Assembly: GCF_009674675.1 (NCBI RefSeq)
Contig: NZ_WKJC01000001.1
Coordinates: 496,001-560,000 of the forward strand
Origin: Kangiella sp. HZ709
GTDB taxonomy: Bacteria; Pseudomonadota; Gammaproteobacteria; Enterobacterales; Kangiellaceae
Reading direction: 5' to 3'
Length of the DNA stretch: 64,000 nucleotides
Of this stretch, positions 27,717 through 36,343 are shown piece after piece. The first letter of the stretch is position 1. Every line of letters starts with the position of its first letter. Position numbers and translations under genes: made by a program. Under the pieces are notes generated by a model. That model saw nothing but the letters and a program-made list of their open reading frames with translations, searched no databases and had not been told where the DNA came from.

Positions 27717-27742
27717 AAAAAAGCGGCTAATGCCGCTTTTTT
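27717..27742. terminator. Bidirectional terminator after ETF-QO
   Basis: AAAAAAGCGGC / GCCGCTTTTTT with a four-base loop (TAAT) lies between the convergent ETF-QO and TPR-2OG oxygenase stop codons. T runs occur on both strands. Confidence 0.92.
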
Positions 27743-27743
27743 A

Positions 27744-29636
27744 TTAATTCCATTCTTTGACTTCCACATCAAAAGCTAAAGAAATTCGTTTTTCTTTAGA
27801 ATCATAAGGGACTGTGTGATGATAAAAATAAGATGGGAACAATACAAAAGTCCCTTCTTTCGGAGTAACTTTATAATGTTCATTGATAAAATCAAATCCA
27901 AGTTCATCATGCGGCTTGCCAAAAATTAATGAGCCTTCATCACCATTTAATATTTTAGGTAACTGTACGTAAAAGGCACCACTTAACCAAGAGTTTTCAT
28001 GGATATGCGATCCGACATAGCCAGACTCAGATAGCACCACTGCCCAGAAGTGAATATCAAAACTCTTAGGCTTCTTTTTAAGAAATGGATGCTTTATATT
28101 TTGGGGAATGTGATCTAAGTAATTACCTAATAATTTATGTAAATACTGTTTGAAGTAATCCAATGCCGGATAACTTGTAACATCTATATTCTCCGTCATA
28201 CTTCCGCCTTTAGTGGCTAAGCCACTAGGCTCCCACTTTAAAGTTGGCTGTTTATATATTTCTTCTACAAGTTCAGCAAGGTATCCTTGCATAGTCTTGC
28301 AAGAATTTGGTAGGGAAATTTCTTTCTGCAGCGTAAGCTCTTCAAATAGCTGTAAGCTTCTTGATTCATCAAATTTATTTTGCGCTTGCTTACAAACAAT
28401 CAGCAAAGCCAAACACTTTTGATCTGTTGAATCAAGTGATAACGAATACTGTAAGTCCTTCTCCGCTTCTAAGTATTTCCCGAGCATTATATTATTATAA
28501 CCTTTATCACGAAATACAATAGCCGACGGTTCATCCATAGCTTCCAATAAAATATCTAAGACCGCGTTAGAGGACTGGTAATTACCAGCTAAAGAATACA
28601 CTTGTTGCGCAGACATTAAGTATTGCTTGCTTTGAGTAAAAGCAGATAGTTTTTTTGCATAGTGCTGAGCAGTTTCAACAGCACCTAACTTCACCGATAT
28701 CTTTGCTAAAGTATCCATTGCTTGCAAATTATCAGATTCTTCAACTAAGACTTTGTCTAAAATATTTCGAGCTTCTATTAGTTCTCTTTCGCTTCTAGAG
28801 TAAGACAAAACGTAAGCTAGGGTTAATCGGCTGGATCTAGTACTAAATGTTTTAACCGTATTCCTTACATGATTGACAGCATCATATAATTGCCCAGTTT
28901 CAACCCAACAAGTGATTAAGGCCGTATGATACTTTTCAACTCCAGCATTAATATCAATAGCCTTAAGCAGTAGCCCTATGGCTTGCTGGTATTGTTTCTG
29001 TTCAATGTGACACTTACTTAATAGATAAAAAAGTTCTGCTTTATTTGGATACTTGGAGATAAGACTGCTAAGTATGGCTTTTGCATCTTCATGTTTATTT
29101 TGTCTTGAATATAAAATGGCTAAATTTTTCGATAATAAATAATTTTGAGGGTTTGTTGCTAATGCCTCAGAAAAAATAGCCTCCGCTTTATACGTATCAC
29201 CACTCTTAATTAACATATTCCCATAGTTATTGAGAATATCGGAGCTCAAATTATCTTGTATCAAAGAACTTTCATAAATATCTTTTGCATTGCTAAACTC
29301 GTTTGTATTTTCATAGCAAATAGCCAAATTAAGGTAAGCATGCAAATGTTGTGCATTTAATCTGCATACTACCTTATAAAAAAATATGGCTTTATCCCAG
29401 AGTTGTAGCTGATGAAATGATATTGCCGCATGAAAATTATTTTCTACTGAATTGTTTTCTTTTTGAATAAGCAACTCAAATAAAGAAGATGCCATTAGAA
29501 AGTCTCCTGCTTGTAACGAGGACATCGCAAGAGACTTTAAATTTCTAAGGGAGGGATTTAGATCATATTGCTTTTTAGCAAGTTGTTTAGCTTCAGTCAG
29601 TTTGCTCTCAGATATTGATTGTTCTAACTCATTCAT
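27744..29636 (-). CDS. TPR protein fused to a TIGR02466-type 2OG-Fe(II) oxygenase domain
   Basis: A 630-residue soluble protein. From the N-terminus to about residue 450 it consists of tetratricopeptide repeats (for example NNYGNMLIKSGDTYKAEAIF and AYLNLAICYENTNEFSNAK). The C-terminal 110 residues match the 2OG oxygenase signature: GSHIHENSWLSGAFYVQLP (H-x-H site) and LFPSYFYHHTVP followed by KRISLAFDV. TPRs probably recruit a protein or glycan substrate. It lies eight bases behind the GlyGly-CTERM gene, at the far end of the homogentisate operon with no terminator in between. Substrate is unknown. Confidence 0.85.
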   Translation of the reverse strand: MNELEQSISESKLTEAKQLAKKQYDLNPSLRNLKSLAMSSLQAGDFLMASSLFELLIQKENNSVENNFHAAISFHQLQLWDKAIFFYKVVCRLNAQHLHAYLNLAICYENTNEFSNAKDIYESSLIQDNLSSDILNNYGNMLIKSGDTYKAEAIFSEALATNPQNYLLSKNLAILYSRQNKHEDAKAILSSLISKYPNKAELFYLLSKCHIEQKQYQQAIGLLLKAIDINAGVEKYHTALITCWVETGQLYDAVNHVRNTVKTFSTRSSRLTLAYVLSYSRSERELIEARNILDKVLVEESDNLQAMDTLAKISVKLGAVETAQHYAKKLSAFTQSKQYLMSAQQVYSLAGNYQSSNAVLDILLEAMDEPSAIVFRDKGYNNIMLGKYLEAEKDLQYSLSLDSTDQKCLALLIVCKQAQNKFDESRSLQLFEELTLQKEISLPNSCKTMQGYLAELVEEIYKQPTLKWEPSGLATKGGSMTENIDVTSYPALDYFKQYLHKLLGNYLDHIPQNIKHPFLKKKPKSFDIHFWAVVLSESGYVGSHIHENSWLSGAFYVQLPKILNGDEGSLIFGKPHDELGFDFINEHYKVTPKEGTFVLFPSYFYHHTVPYDSKEKRISLAFDVEVKEWN

Positions 29637-29644
29637 TTATTAGT

Positions 29645-30883
29645 TTACATTTTTCGACGTCTAAACATCAATAAGCCAAATAATGATAACAATCCATAAA
29701 CAGTTATAGCACCACCAGAGCTGTCGCTATCGGGTTCAGAACAGTCCTCAATTGGGTCACCGGTTGGTACTAATTTAAAAGCTCTAACGTCGCCTTCATA
29801 AATTCCCACACCTACAATTTCTCCGGAATTACTAATATCATTTACTAACTGTAGATCCCAACCAGAATCACAAGCCACTAAATCATTTAATATTTGAAAC
29901 TGCCCTTCAGAATATAAAAATCCAGCATATTTTGGCACGGTTAAGGGTGATGCCAAGGTATTACCTACAACCTGACCATTATCATTTACAGCATTTGCCA
30001 CTGCATCTCTAAAGCTAGAATTTATGTAAGGAAGTTCTGTCATAGTTTCGGTTGCTAAATCATAGACGAATGCCCTAAAGAAACCATCTTCATCCTGAGC
30101 CCTTCCAACAACAATATTGTTGTTATTAATGTCAGTTGGGTAGTTCTCAAAACCACCAATTGCAGGCACTTCTAGAATTTCACTAGAAAAATTATAAATT
30201 AATGCTTTAGCTCCAACAGAATTTCTTTCTGTTAAAAACTCAGACCAACCAACAACTACACCACTATCATTAATGGCCGTTGCATAAGCATCAAATGCAG
30301 TACCCTGATCATCACCAAATGGTGGCAAAAACTCTACACCTGTATCCGAATGCACATAACCTCTGAACGCTCGAACTTCGGTACCGTCGGGTTCAGCTAC
30401 ATTAATAACACCAAAGCCGACAATTTGATTGGCATTGTTCAAATTTATTGCTCTAGAGTTGATAACGCCATCTCCCAAGTCTAATTTCTCAGGACCAGAA
30501 CTAGGAAATGTTAAAGCAAATTCCTGTAATGAATCATTACCATCGACATCTACAATATCAAATCCATATCCAATAATTAAACCAGAATCATTAATCTTAA
30601 AAGCAAAACTATTGTTTTCTCCAAATGCGCCTAAATCACTGATAACAGAATTAGTAAATGAAAAGGCATGTAAATTAAACTCCCTTTCCGTACCGCCCTC
30701 TGTTAATAACGGGCCATTGGCATAGCCGACGACATCACCTTGTAAGTTAACACCCCACCCGAAACTCTGCTCACCGCCCAAATCACCTAATTCAATAACA
30801 TCATAAGGTGCTGCCGCAACTGTTCCAATTGAGAAAGTTATTGCCGTAGCAATTAAAGTTTTTGCTAAAATTGTTTTTTTCAT
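29645..30883 (-). CDS. DUF3466/HAF-repeat exported protein with GlyGly-CTERM tail
   Basis: A 412-residue exported protein. A signal peptide is clear (MKKTILAKTLIATAITF, cleavage near VAAA). The body has HAF-type repeats, each with a G-x-N-D/N-x-G-x-V-G-ish motif (INDSGLIIGYGFD, INDSGVVVGWSEF, VNDNGQVVGNTL). The tail is SSGGAITVYGLLSLFGLL followed by FRRRK, a GlyGly-CTERM-type sorting signal like that of the giant protein at 8085. It is 18 bases downstream of maiA, so it may be transcribed with the aromatic catabolic genes, although functionally it looks unrelated. Function unknown; surface exposure is inferred. Confidence 0.82.
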   Translation of the reverse strand: MKKTILAKTLIATAITFSIGTVAAAPYDVIELGDLGGEQSFGWGVNLQGDVVGYANGPLLTEGGTEREFNLHAFSFTNSVISDLGAFGENNSFAFKINDSGLIIGYGFDIVDVDGNDSLQEFALTFPSSGPEKLDLGDGVINSRAINLNNANQIVGFGVINVAEPDGTEVRAFRGYVHSDTGVEFLPPFGDDQGTAFDAYATAINDSGVVVGWSEFLTERNSVGAKALIYNFSSEILEVPAIGGFENYPTDINNNNIVVGRAQDEDGFFRAFVYDLATETMTELPYINSSFRDAVANAVNDNGQVVGNTLASPLTVPKYAGFLYSEGQFQILNDLVACDSGWDLQLVNDISNSGEIVGVGIYEGDVRAFKLVPTGDPIEDCSEPDSDSSGGAITVYGLLSLFGLLMFRRRKM

Positions 30884-30901
30884 TATGCTTCTCTATCGAT
30901 G

Positions 30902-31549
30902 CTAAACAGCATCCGGTTGTGATTCTGGTTGTGCGTCTTTAAACGCATCTAGTGTTAAGCAGTGCTGCTCAATAGCAACTAACCGCGGATATTCGTCAAG
31001 ACTAATATTAAAGCGTCTGGCATTGTAAACTTGCGCTACAATAAATGCATCCGCTAATGTTGGCTCATTACCGAAAGCGAATGACGACTCAGTAGCAAAA
31101 TTAGCTAATTGTTTCTCAACAGCCCTGAACCCTTGCTGAATCCAGTGCTGATACCAATCGTTTTTAGCATTATCGCTAACTTCTAACTCTCCTTTCAGAT
31201 ACTGCAATACGCGTAAATTATTTAGAGGATGAATATCACAAGCAATAGCCTGGCAAAGGCTTCTGACTTGCGCTTTTAAAAAAGGTTCAGTCGGTAATAA
31301 TTCAGGACCTGCATGAGTTTCATCTAAATACTCGCAAATCGCCATCGATTGGCTTATGAGCTGGCCATTATCATCCAACAATGGTACTAAACCCTGCGGG
31401 TTTTTCTGTCGGTATGCAGGTTTATGCTGTTCTCCACCATCTTTTACCAAATGCACAGGAATCATTTGGTAAGCCACTCGTTTTAAGTTTAAAGCAATTC
31501 GAACGCGATAAGCCGCCGTTGAGCGCCAATAACTATATAATTTCAGCAT
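30902..31549 (-). CDS. maiA: Maleylacetoacetate isomerase
   Basis: A 215-residue zeta-class glutathione transferase that converts maleylacetoacetate to fumarylacetoacetate. The signature YSYWRSTAAYRVRIALNLK holds the catalytic Ser/Thr pair. Other family blocks are NPQGLVPLLDD, QSMAICEYLDE, and the zeta-class CQAIACDIHPLNNLRVLQYL. It lies 29 bases behind fahA and 18 bases before the HAF protein gene. It is the penultimate step of tyrosine degradation and belongs to the hpd-hmgA-fahA-maiA operon. Confidence 0.96.
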   Translation of the reverse strand: MLKLYSYWRSTAAYRVRIALNLKRVAYQMIPVHLVKDGGEQHKPAYRQKNPQGLVPLLDDNGQLISQSMAICEYLDETHAGPELLPTEPFLKAQVRSLCQAIACDIHPLNNLRVLQYLKGELEVSDNAKNDWYQHWIQQGFRAVEKQLANFATESSFAFGNEPTLADAFIVAQVYNARRFNISLDEYPRLVAIEQHCLTLDAFKDAQPESQPDAV

Positions 31550-31578
31550 AAACCCTCTTCACCTTTCTTTATCAATAA

Positions 31579-32562
31579 TTAAAGCTCGTACTTTTCAACT
31601 TCTTGATGAATTTGACCGAAGATAGAAGCGCCTGCTTCATCAAACATTTCAATAGTTACCGTATCTCCAAAACGCATAAATGGAGTTTTTGGAGCGCCAT
31701 CAGCAATAATTTCAAGCATACGCACTTCTGCTAGACATGATGACCCAGTGGTTTCATCAACGTTTGAAATAGTACCAGAGCCTACAATAGCACCAGCCGC
31801 TAAAGGTCTAGTTTTAGCCGCATGTGCCACTAGAGTGGGGAAATCAAACACCATGTCTACGCCACAATCAGGTTTGCCGAGTACTGTATCGTTTAAATGA
31901 GTTACCAGTGGCAAGAATACTTTTTTACCATCCCACTTATCGCCCAATTCATCTGGAGTAACGGCAACAGGCGAAAATGCTGAAGATGGCTTGGATTGGA
32001 AAAAACCAAAACCTTTAGCCAATTCGCCAGGAATTAAGTTTCTCAAAGAAACATCGTTTACCGTCATTAACAAACGAATTTCTTTCTCCGCCATTTCTGG
32101 AGTTGCTCCCATCGGAACATCACCTGTAATAACAGCCACTTCAGCTTCCATATCAATGCCGTAGTCTTCAGAAGCCATTTTAATCTTGTCACGTGGCCCC
32201 AAGAACGTATCGCTACCACCTTGATACATCAATGGGTCCGTCCAGAAAGTTTCTGGCATTTCTGCATTTCGAGCCTTGCGCACTAATTCTACATGATTAA
32301 CATAAGCCGAACCGTCAGCCCATTGATAAGCTCTTGGTAATGGTGATTCACAAGCTACTTGATCAAAATCAAATGCTTCTTTAACTTCACCAGCATTCAA
32401 GCGACCATAAAGCTCTTCTAAATCTGGCTTTGCGCTATCCCAATCATCTAATGCAGCTTGCAAGGTTGTGACATGGCATGGCTTTACTGCTTGTTTTAGG
32501 TCGCGACTTACTACCACCAAACGACCATCACGACTACCGTCTTTTATAGTTGCTAATTTCAT
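31579..32562 (-). CDS. fahA: Fumarylacetoacetate hydrolase family protein
   Basis: A 327-residue FAH-fold enzyme that cleaves fumarylacetoacetate to fumarate and acetoacetate. The divalent-metal site appears as DYGIDMEAEVAVITGDVP with conserved Glu/Asp residues. The further block is LMTVNDVSLRNLIPGELAKG and the C-terminal FGDTVTIEMFDEAG. This length fits the bacterial FahA variant found in homogentisate clusters. AGGA precedes the ATG and there are only 17 bases between hmgA and this gene, so the two are one transcript. Confidence 0.93.
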   Translation of the reverse strand: MKLATIKDGSRDGRLVVVSRDLKQAVKPCHVTTLQAALDDWDSAKPDLEELYGRLNAGEVKEAFDFDQVACESPLPRAYQWADGSAYVNHVELVRKARNAEMPETFWTDPLMYQGGSDTFLGPRDKIKMASEDYGIDMEAEVAVITGDVPMGATPEMAEKEIRLLMTVNDVSLRNLIPGELAKGFGFFQSKPSSAFSPVAVTPDELGDKWDGKKVFLPLVTHLNDTVLGKPDCGVDMVFDFPTLVAHAAKTRPLAAGAIVGSGTISNVDETTGSSCLAEVRMLEIIADGAPKTPFMRFGDTVTIEMFDEAGASIFGQIHQEVEKYEL

Positions 32563-32579
32563 TATATTTTCCTAATTTC

Positions 32580-33710
32580 TTATTCGCTGGCTTTCCAGCT
32601 ATTACAGTATTCTGGATTCTCTACTGAGGACATTTCATCAGACACTTCCAAAGCATCGCGCGTATCGATCATTACTGCCACTTCGTCAGTTTCTTTTTTG
32701 GCATATTCCATCCCAGCTTTAAAAGCTTTCGGGTGAGGCCCATGAGTAAAACCTGACGGATGGAAAGTGACCATACCCGCATCGATGTTATCGCGACTAA
32801 AAAAGTCACCTGCGTGATAGAAAAGCACTTCATCAAAATCGTCATTATTATGATAGAAAGGTACTTTTAAGGCACCAGGATCGGATTCAATAGGACGCGG
32901 CACAAAGGTACAAATAACAAATCGACTTGCCACAAAAGTAGTATGTGCTGACGGTGGTAAGTGATAACGATGTGACATCAAAGGGCGAATATCACGCCAA
33001 TTAATTCTTACTACCGATAAATCGCCATGCCAACCTATCGCATCCAATGGCGAGTAATTGTAATGTACTTTGGATAATTGACCGCGACGCTTAATTTCAA
33101 CGGTCCATGGGGTTTCATCCTGTTGCGCCTTAAATCTTTCATTAATCGAAGGCACATCCAACATGGCAGGATCAAAAATTGCTTGCGGTCCCACTAAGCC
33201 TTTATCCGGCAACTGGTAACTATCGTTAGTAGCTTCTATTAACAGCATGGTCATCGGCTCTTGCGGCTCGATACGCCACATAGTCCCGCGCGGAATGACT
33301 ACATAATCACCATCTCGAATTTCCATATGTCCGTAGTCACAAAATAAATCGCCTTTGCCCTTGTGAATAAACAATAATTCATCACCATCACCATTACGAG
33401 CTAATGCTGGCATAGCTTCATTACAATCCCAAATTCGAAATTTACAAGAAGCATTGTGTAATAGATCTTTAGCTGCCCATGGCGAGTTTGAGCTTTTTTC
33501 TAAATCATTTAAATCAAAAGCCCTAGGTCTTAAAGGACCTTCCCATTTCTCCCATGATGTTGGCGCTTGTTTATGATGAAAATGTGCTGTTGGCCCAAAA
33601 AAACCACTTCGCCCTGCTTCACGCTCATACATTCCCTCTTCAGGAAAATCGGCGTGTGCTTGACGAGAAATGGTGCCTTCTTTATGCGGGAATGAAATCC
33701 ACTTACGCAT
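32580..33710 (-). CDS. hmgA: Homogentisate 1,2-dioxygenase
   Basis: A 376-residue cupin-type iron dioxygenase that opens the homogentisate ring to maleylacetoacetate. N-terminal family pattern: RKWISFPHKEGTISRQAH. Active-site region: VLFYHAGDFFSRDNIDAG and TFHPSGFTHGPHPKAFKAG, with the histidine and glutamate ligands. The shorter length (about 380 rather than 430) is seen in a bacterial branch of the family. AAGGAG precedes the ATG. It lies 40 bases downstream of hpd. Confidence 0.94.
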   Translation of the reverse strand: MRKWISFPHKEGTISRQAHADFPEEGMYEREAGRSGFFGPTAHFHHKQAPTSWEKWEGPLRPRAFDLNDLEKSSNSPWAAKDLLHNASCKFRIWDCNEAMPALARNGDGDELLFIHKGKGDLFCDYGHMEIRDGDYVVIPRGTMWRIEPQEPMTMLLIEATNDSYQLPDKGLVGPQAIFDPAMLDVPSINERFKAQQDETPWTVEIKRRGQLSKVHYNYSPLDAIGWHGDLSVVRINWRDIRPLMSHRYHLPPSAHTTFVASRFVICTFVPRPIESDPGALKVPFYHNNDDFDEVLFYHAGDFFSRDNIDAGMVTFHPSGFTHGPHPKAFKAGMEYAKKETDEVAVMIDTRDALEVSDEMSSVENPEYCNSWKASE

Positions 33711-33750
33711 ATATTTCTCCTTTCTTAGCTAAGCTGGGAATGGCTATCAA

Positions 33751-34863
33751 TTAAATCACACCACGGTCAATTTGATCTTGTTCAATCGATTCGAATAAAG
33801 CTTTAAAATTACCTTCACCAAAACCTTGGTTGCCTTTACGTTGAATAATCTCAAAGAAAATTGGACCGATTACAGTATTGGTAAAGATTTGCAATAAGAT
33901 CCCTTCTTCATGATCTAAAGATCCATCAATCAAGATTTGGTTTTCGCGTAACTTAGCAACATCTTCATTGTGCTTAGGAATGCGACGCGGAATCATATCG
34001 TAATATGCGCCTGGAGTAGGCATAAAGTCCATGCCACCAGCACGTAAACGCTCAATGGTGTCGTAGATGTCTGGCGTCGATAACGCTATGTGCTGAATCC
34101 CTTCGCCTTTGTATTCTTTTAAATATTCTTCGATTTGCGACTTTTCATCTGCTGATTCATTAATTGGAATACGAAGTTTATTACAAGGGCCTGTCATCGC
34201 TTTAGAGAATAATGCAGTTTGCTTACCTTTGATATCGAAGTAACGAATTTCACGGAAGTTAGCGATATTTTCATAAAAACTTGCCCACACATCCATACCA
34301 CCACGCTTAACGTTGTGGGTCAGGTGGTCTAAAGTTTGCAAGCCCATACCTACTGGGTATTCATCAACACCATCAATAAATTCAAACTCTTCATCATAAA
34401 TACTGGCTTCTTTCCCCCAAGTATCAATGAAATAGAGTACCGAACCGCCAATTCCATACACTGCTGGATGCGCTTTATGCTCAGGTTTATCGAATGCCTT
34501 AGCACCATTAGCAACTGCGTGTTCAAAAGCTTTTTTCGCGTCTGCTACACGCCAAGCCATAGCGCAGGCACAAGGGCCATGTAATTTACTAAACTCGTTA
34601 AAGTAACCTTCTGTTTCAGCATTAATTACAAAATTAATATCGCCTTGACGATATAAAGACACTTTTTTGCTTCTATGATTTGCTACGTGAGTAAAGCCTA
34701 ATAATTGAAATAAGTCTCTAAGCTTTTGAATACCTTCAGCATTGGGTGCTGAATATTCAACAAATTCAAATCCATCCGTGCCCATTGGGTTTGCTACAGG
34801 TTCGGTTGGCGTTGGTGCACTGGTGACTTTTGCTTGCATGTTTGATGCTTGTAAATCTGACAT
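33751..34863 (-). CDS. hpd: 4-hydroxyphenylpyruvate dioxygenase
   Basis: A 370-residue VOC-fold Fe(II) dioxygenase that converts 4-hydroxyphenylpyruvate to homogentisate. The three metal ligands are recognisable: His in LDHLTHNVKRG, His in GIQHIALSTPDI, and Glu in GPIFFEIIQRKGNQGFGEGN. The N-terminal domain starts at GFEFVEYSAPNAEG. TGAGGAAAA precedes the ATG. It is the first gene of a minus-strand operon hpd-hmgA-fahA-maiA, separated from phhA by a terminator and a 319-base region with its own candidate promoter. Confidence 0.96.
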   Translation of the reverse strand: MSDLQASNMQAKVTSAPTPTEPVANPMGTDGFEFVEYSAPNAEGIQKLRDLFQLLGFTHVANHRSKKVSLYRQGDINFVINAETEGYFNEFSKLHGPCACAMAWRVADAKKAFEHAVANGAKAFDKPEHKAHPAVYGIGGSVLYFIDTWGKEASIYDEEFEFIDGVDEYPVGMGLQTLDHLTHNVKRGGMDVWASFYENIANFREIRYFDIKGKQTALFSKAMTGPCNKLRIPINESADEKSQIEEYLKEYKGEGIQHIALSTPDIYDTIERLRAGGMDFMPTPGAYYDMIPRRIPKHNEDVAKLRENQILIDGSLDHEEGILLQIFTNTVIGPIFFEIIQRKGNQGFGEGNFKALFESIEQDQIDRGVI

Positions 34864-34901
34864 TTTATTTTCCTCAGTATTTTAAGAGGTTAATTTCATG
34901 A

Positions 34902-34917
34902 TGTTTGAAGTTAAACA
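34902..34917. promoter_or_regulatory. Palindrome upstream of hpd, candidate regulator site
   Basis: TGTTT-GAAGTT-AAACA, perfectly symmetric 5-bp arms around a 6-bp centre, about 40 bases before the hpd ATG. Its form resembles TyrR-type sites (TGTAAA-N6-TTTACA) only loosely, so the protein that binds is unknown. Confidence 0.35.
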
Positions 34918-35065
34918 AACTTAAACACCTAATTTGGTTTGAACTAGCTGGTAATTTTTGCAAACTACAATCGCTAGGAAAGGCATTTGGGGAACTATTG
35001 GCTCCATTGAGCACGGACTTGCACCGCAACAAGGTAAGTTGGTATGTGATGTTTATTTAAAATCA

Positions 35066-35094
35066 ATAACATAGATAAATTCTTAATAGGTCAA
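35066..35094 (-). promoter_or_regulatory. Candidate sigma-70 promoter for the hpd operon
   Basis: On the minus strand TTGACC (35089-35094) and TGTTAT (35066-35071) are separated by 17 bases. The match is moderate and unsupported by expression data. Confidence 0.4.
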
Positions 35095-35146
35095 ATCAAC
35101 CCGAATAATAGCGTTCTATTATGCTACAAACCGATTTTTTTGACAA

Positions 35147-35172
35147 TAAAAAGCCCACTTTATAGCGGGCTT
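35147..35172 (-). terminator. Terminator of phhA
   Basis: On the minus strand AAGCCCGC-TATAAA-GTGGGCTT forms an 8-bp stem with one G-T wobble, followed by a T run. It ends 11 bases after the phhA stop codon. Confidence 0.85.
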
Positions 35173-35182
35173 CAAAGGAATT

Positions 35183-35986
35183 CTAACTGGCTAGTTTTTC
35201 TTCTTTTGGCGGATAGACCGGAGCATGTAAACCAAGCTTTTTTGCCTCTTCGACCATGCCCATAACATCGGCATGCGCCAATTCATAAAGCTGCTTTAAA
35301 TCTTCTAACACAAAATATTGTGGCTGCATTATATCGATTCGATAAGGCGTTCTTAACATATCCACTGGATCGAATGGTTTACGAATAACTTCTGGGTTAT
35401 CTAAACTATGAGGCGTTTCGCCAATCGAAGAGAGAATACCACCGCCATAAATACGATTACCTTCATTAGATTGCATCAATCCAAACTCCACTGTAAACCA
35501 ATACAAACGAGCTAAGAAGACTCTATCTTCTTTTGAAGCGTTATACCCTAACTTGCCATAAATACTGGTGAATTCGGCAAAATAAGGGTTGGTTAGCATC
35601 GCACAATGACCAAAAATTTCATGGAATACATCAGGCTCTTGTAAATAATCCATTTCTTCTGGGGTACGGATAAAAGTTGCACATGGGAATTTTTTGTCCG
35701 CTAGCAATGCAAAAAATTTATCGAAGTTAATTAACGCAGGAACCCAGGCAACTTCCCAACCCGTTTCTTTACGTAAGACACTAGAGACTTCTTCTAATTG
35801 AGGAATTCTGTCTTTAGGTAATTGTAGCTTATCTAATCCTTCAAAATACTCAGCACAAGCGCGCCCTTGAATAAGCTTTTCCTGACGAGAAATTAGCTTA
35901 TGCCAAGTTTCATGCTCAACATCCGTATAGTGGATAAAACCATTGTCATCCATTGGCCGAGCCTTGTATTTGCTACTTTTACCCAT
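35183..35986 (-). CDS. phhA: Phenylalanine 4-monooxygenase (phenylalanine hydroxylase)
   Basis: A 267-residue pterin-dependent aromatic amino-acid hydroxylase of bacterial length, which turns phenylalanine into tyrosine. The iron ligands are in PDVFHEIFGHCAMLTNP (two His) and YWFTVEFGLMQ (Glu). The family block YGGGILSSIGETPHSL is also present. It sits alone upstream of the homogentisate operon and feeds it. The pterin recycling partner (phhB) and a tyrosine aminotransferase are not in the window. Confidence 0.97.
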   Translation of the reverse strand: MGKSSKYKARPMDDNGFIHYTDVEHETWHKLISRQEKLIQGRACAEYFEGLDKLQLPKDRIPQLEEVSSVLRKETGWEVAWVPALINFDKFFALLADKKFPCATFIRTPEEMDYLQEPDVFHEIFGHCAMLTNPYFAEFTSIYGKLGYNASKEDRVFLARLYWFTVEFGLMQSNEGNRIYGGGILSSIGETPHSLDNPEVIRKPFDPVDMLRTPYRIDIMQPQYFVLEDLKQLYELAHADVMGMVEEAKKLGLHAPVYPPKEEKLAS

Positions 35987-36343
35987 TGCTTCACCTGTTG
36001 CTGGTTAATTTTTCTACAATATTAGTGCCTTTTTGAACAGCGCCATTATTATCTTAGCTTATTTTGTAAAAACAAGTAAAAAATGTCTGATACTGAGCTT
36101 ATAAGCTTGAAGTCGGAGCAGTTTCGATTTTTAATCACTTTAAATAAATCTTTATGGAACGCTGTCTATAGATACTTGTCTTACAAAGTAAGAGAGCGGT
36201 TTCATAATATTATAAATAAAAAAATCAACAAGATTTTGACTTTGTTCAATTCATAATATGGTTATGGCTTGAATACTAAACTGAAGAAAGTTAAATCTTA
36301 AATTACAACTGTTTCATTACAGGTTAAAGGACTAGTTTACAGA
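35987..36343. other. 357-base divergent intergenic region between phhA and slt
   Basis: The sequence is very AT-rich, with no coding frame and no recognised RNA. It holds a candidate minus-strand promoter for phhA (36048-36075). On the plus strand a TTGACT at 36236 might be the -35 of slt, but no -10 at good spacing was found. AAAGGA at 36326 is a possible slt ribosome site. Confidence 0.5.
36048..36075 (-). promoter_or_regulatory. Candidate sigma-70 promoter for phhA
   Basis: On the minus strand TTGTTT (36070-36075) and GATAAT (36048-36053) are 16 bases apart, about 60 bases before the phhA start codon. No convincing TyrR/PhhR box overlaps it. Confidence 0.35.

Larger units (their letters stand above)
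34864..35182 (-). other. 319-base region upstream of hpd: leader and promoter, no gene
   Basis: No credible coding frame is present. From right to left it holds the phhA terminator (35147-35172), a candidate promoter (35066-35094), a locally GC-richer stretch around 34975-35045 that can form small hairpins such as GCTC-AATG-GAGC, the palindrome at 34902-34917 and the hpd ribosome site. If the promoter is right, the mRNA leader is nearly 200 bases. Confidence 0.55.

Noticed and set aside
34975-35045. Cobalamin-type riboswitch or tRNA-like element in the hpd leader
   Set aside because: A fragment such as GGTGCAAGTCCG is superficially similar, but no B12-box, no cloverleaf and no CCA-type end could be found.
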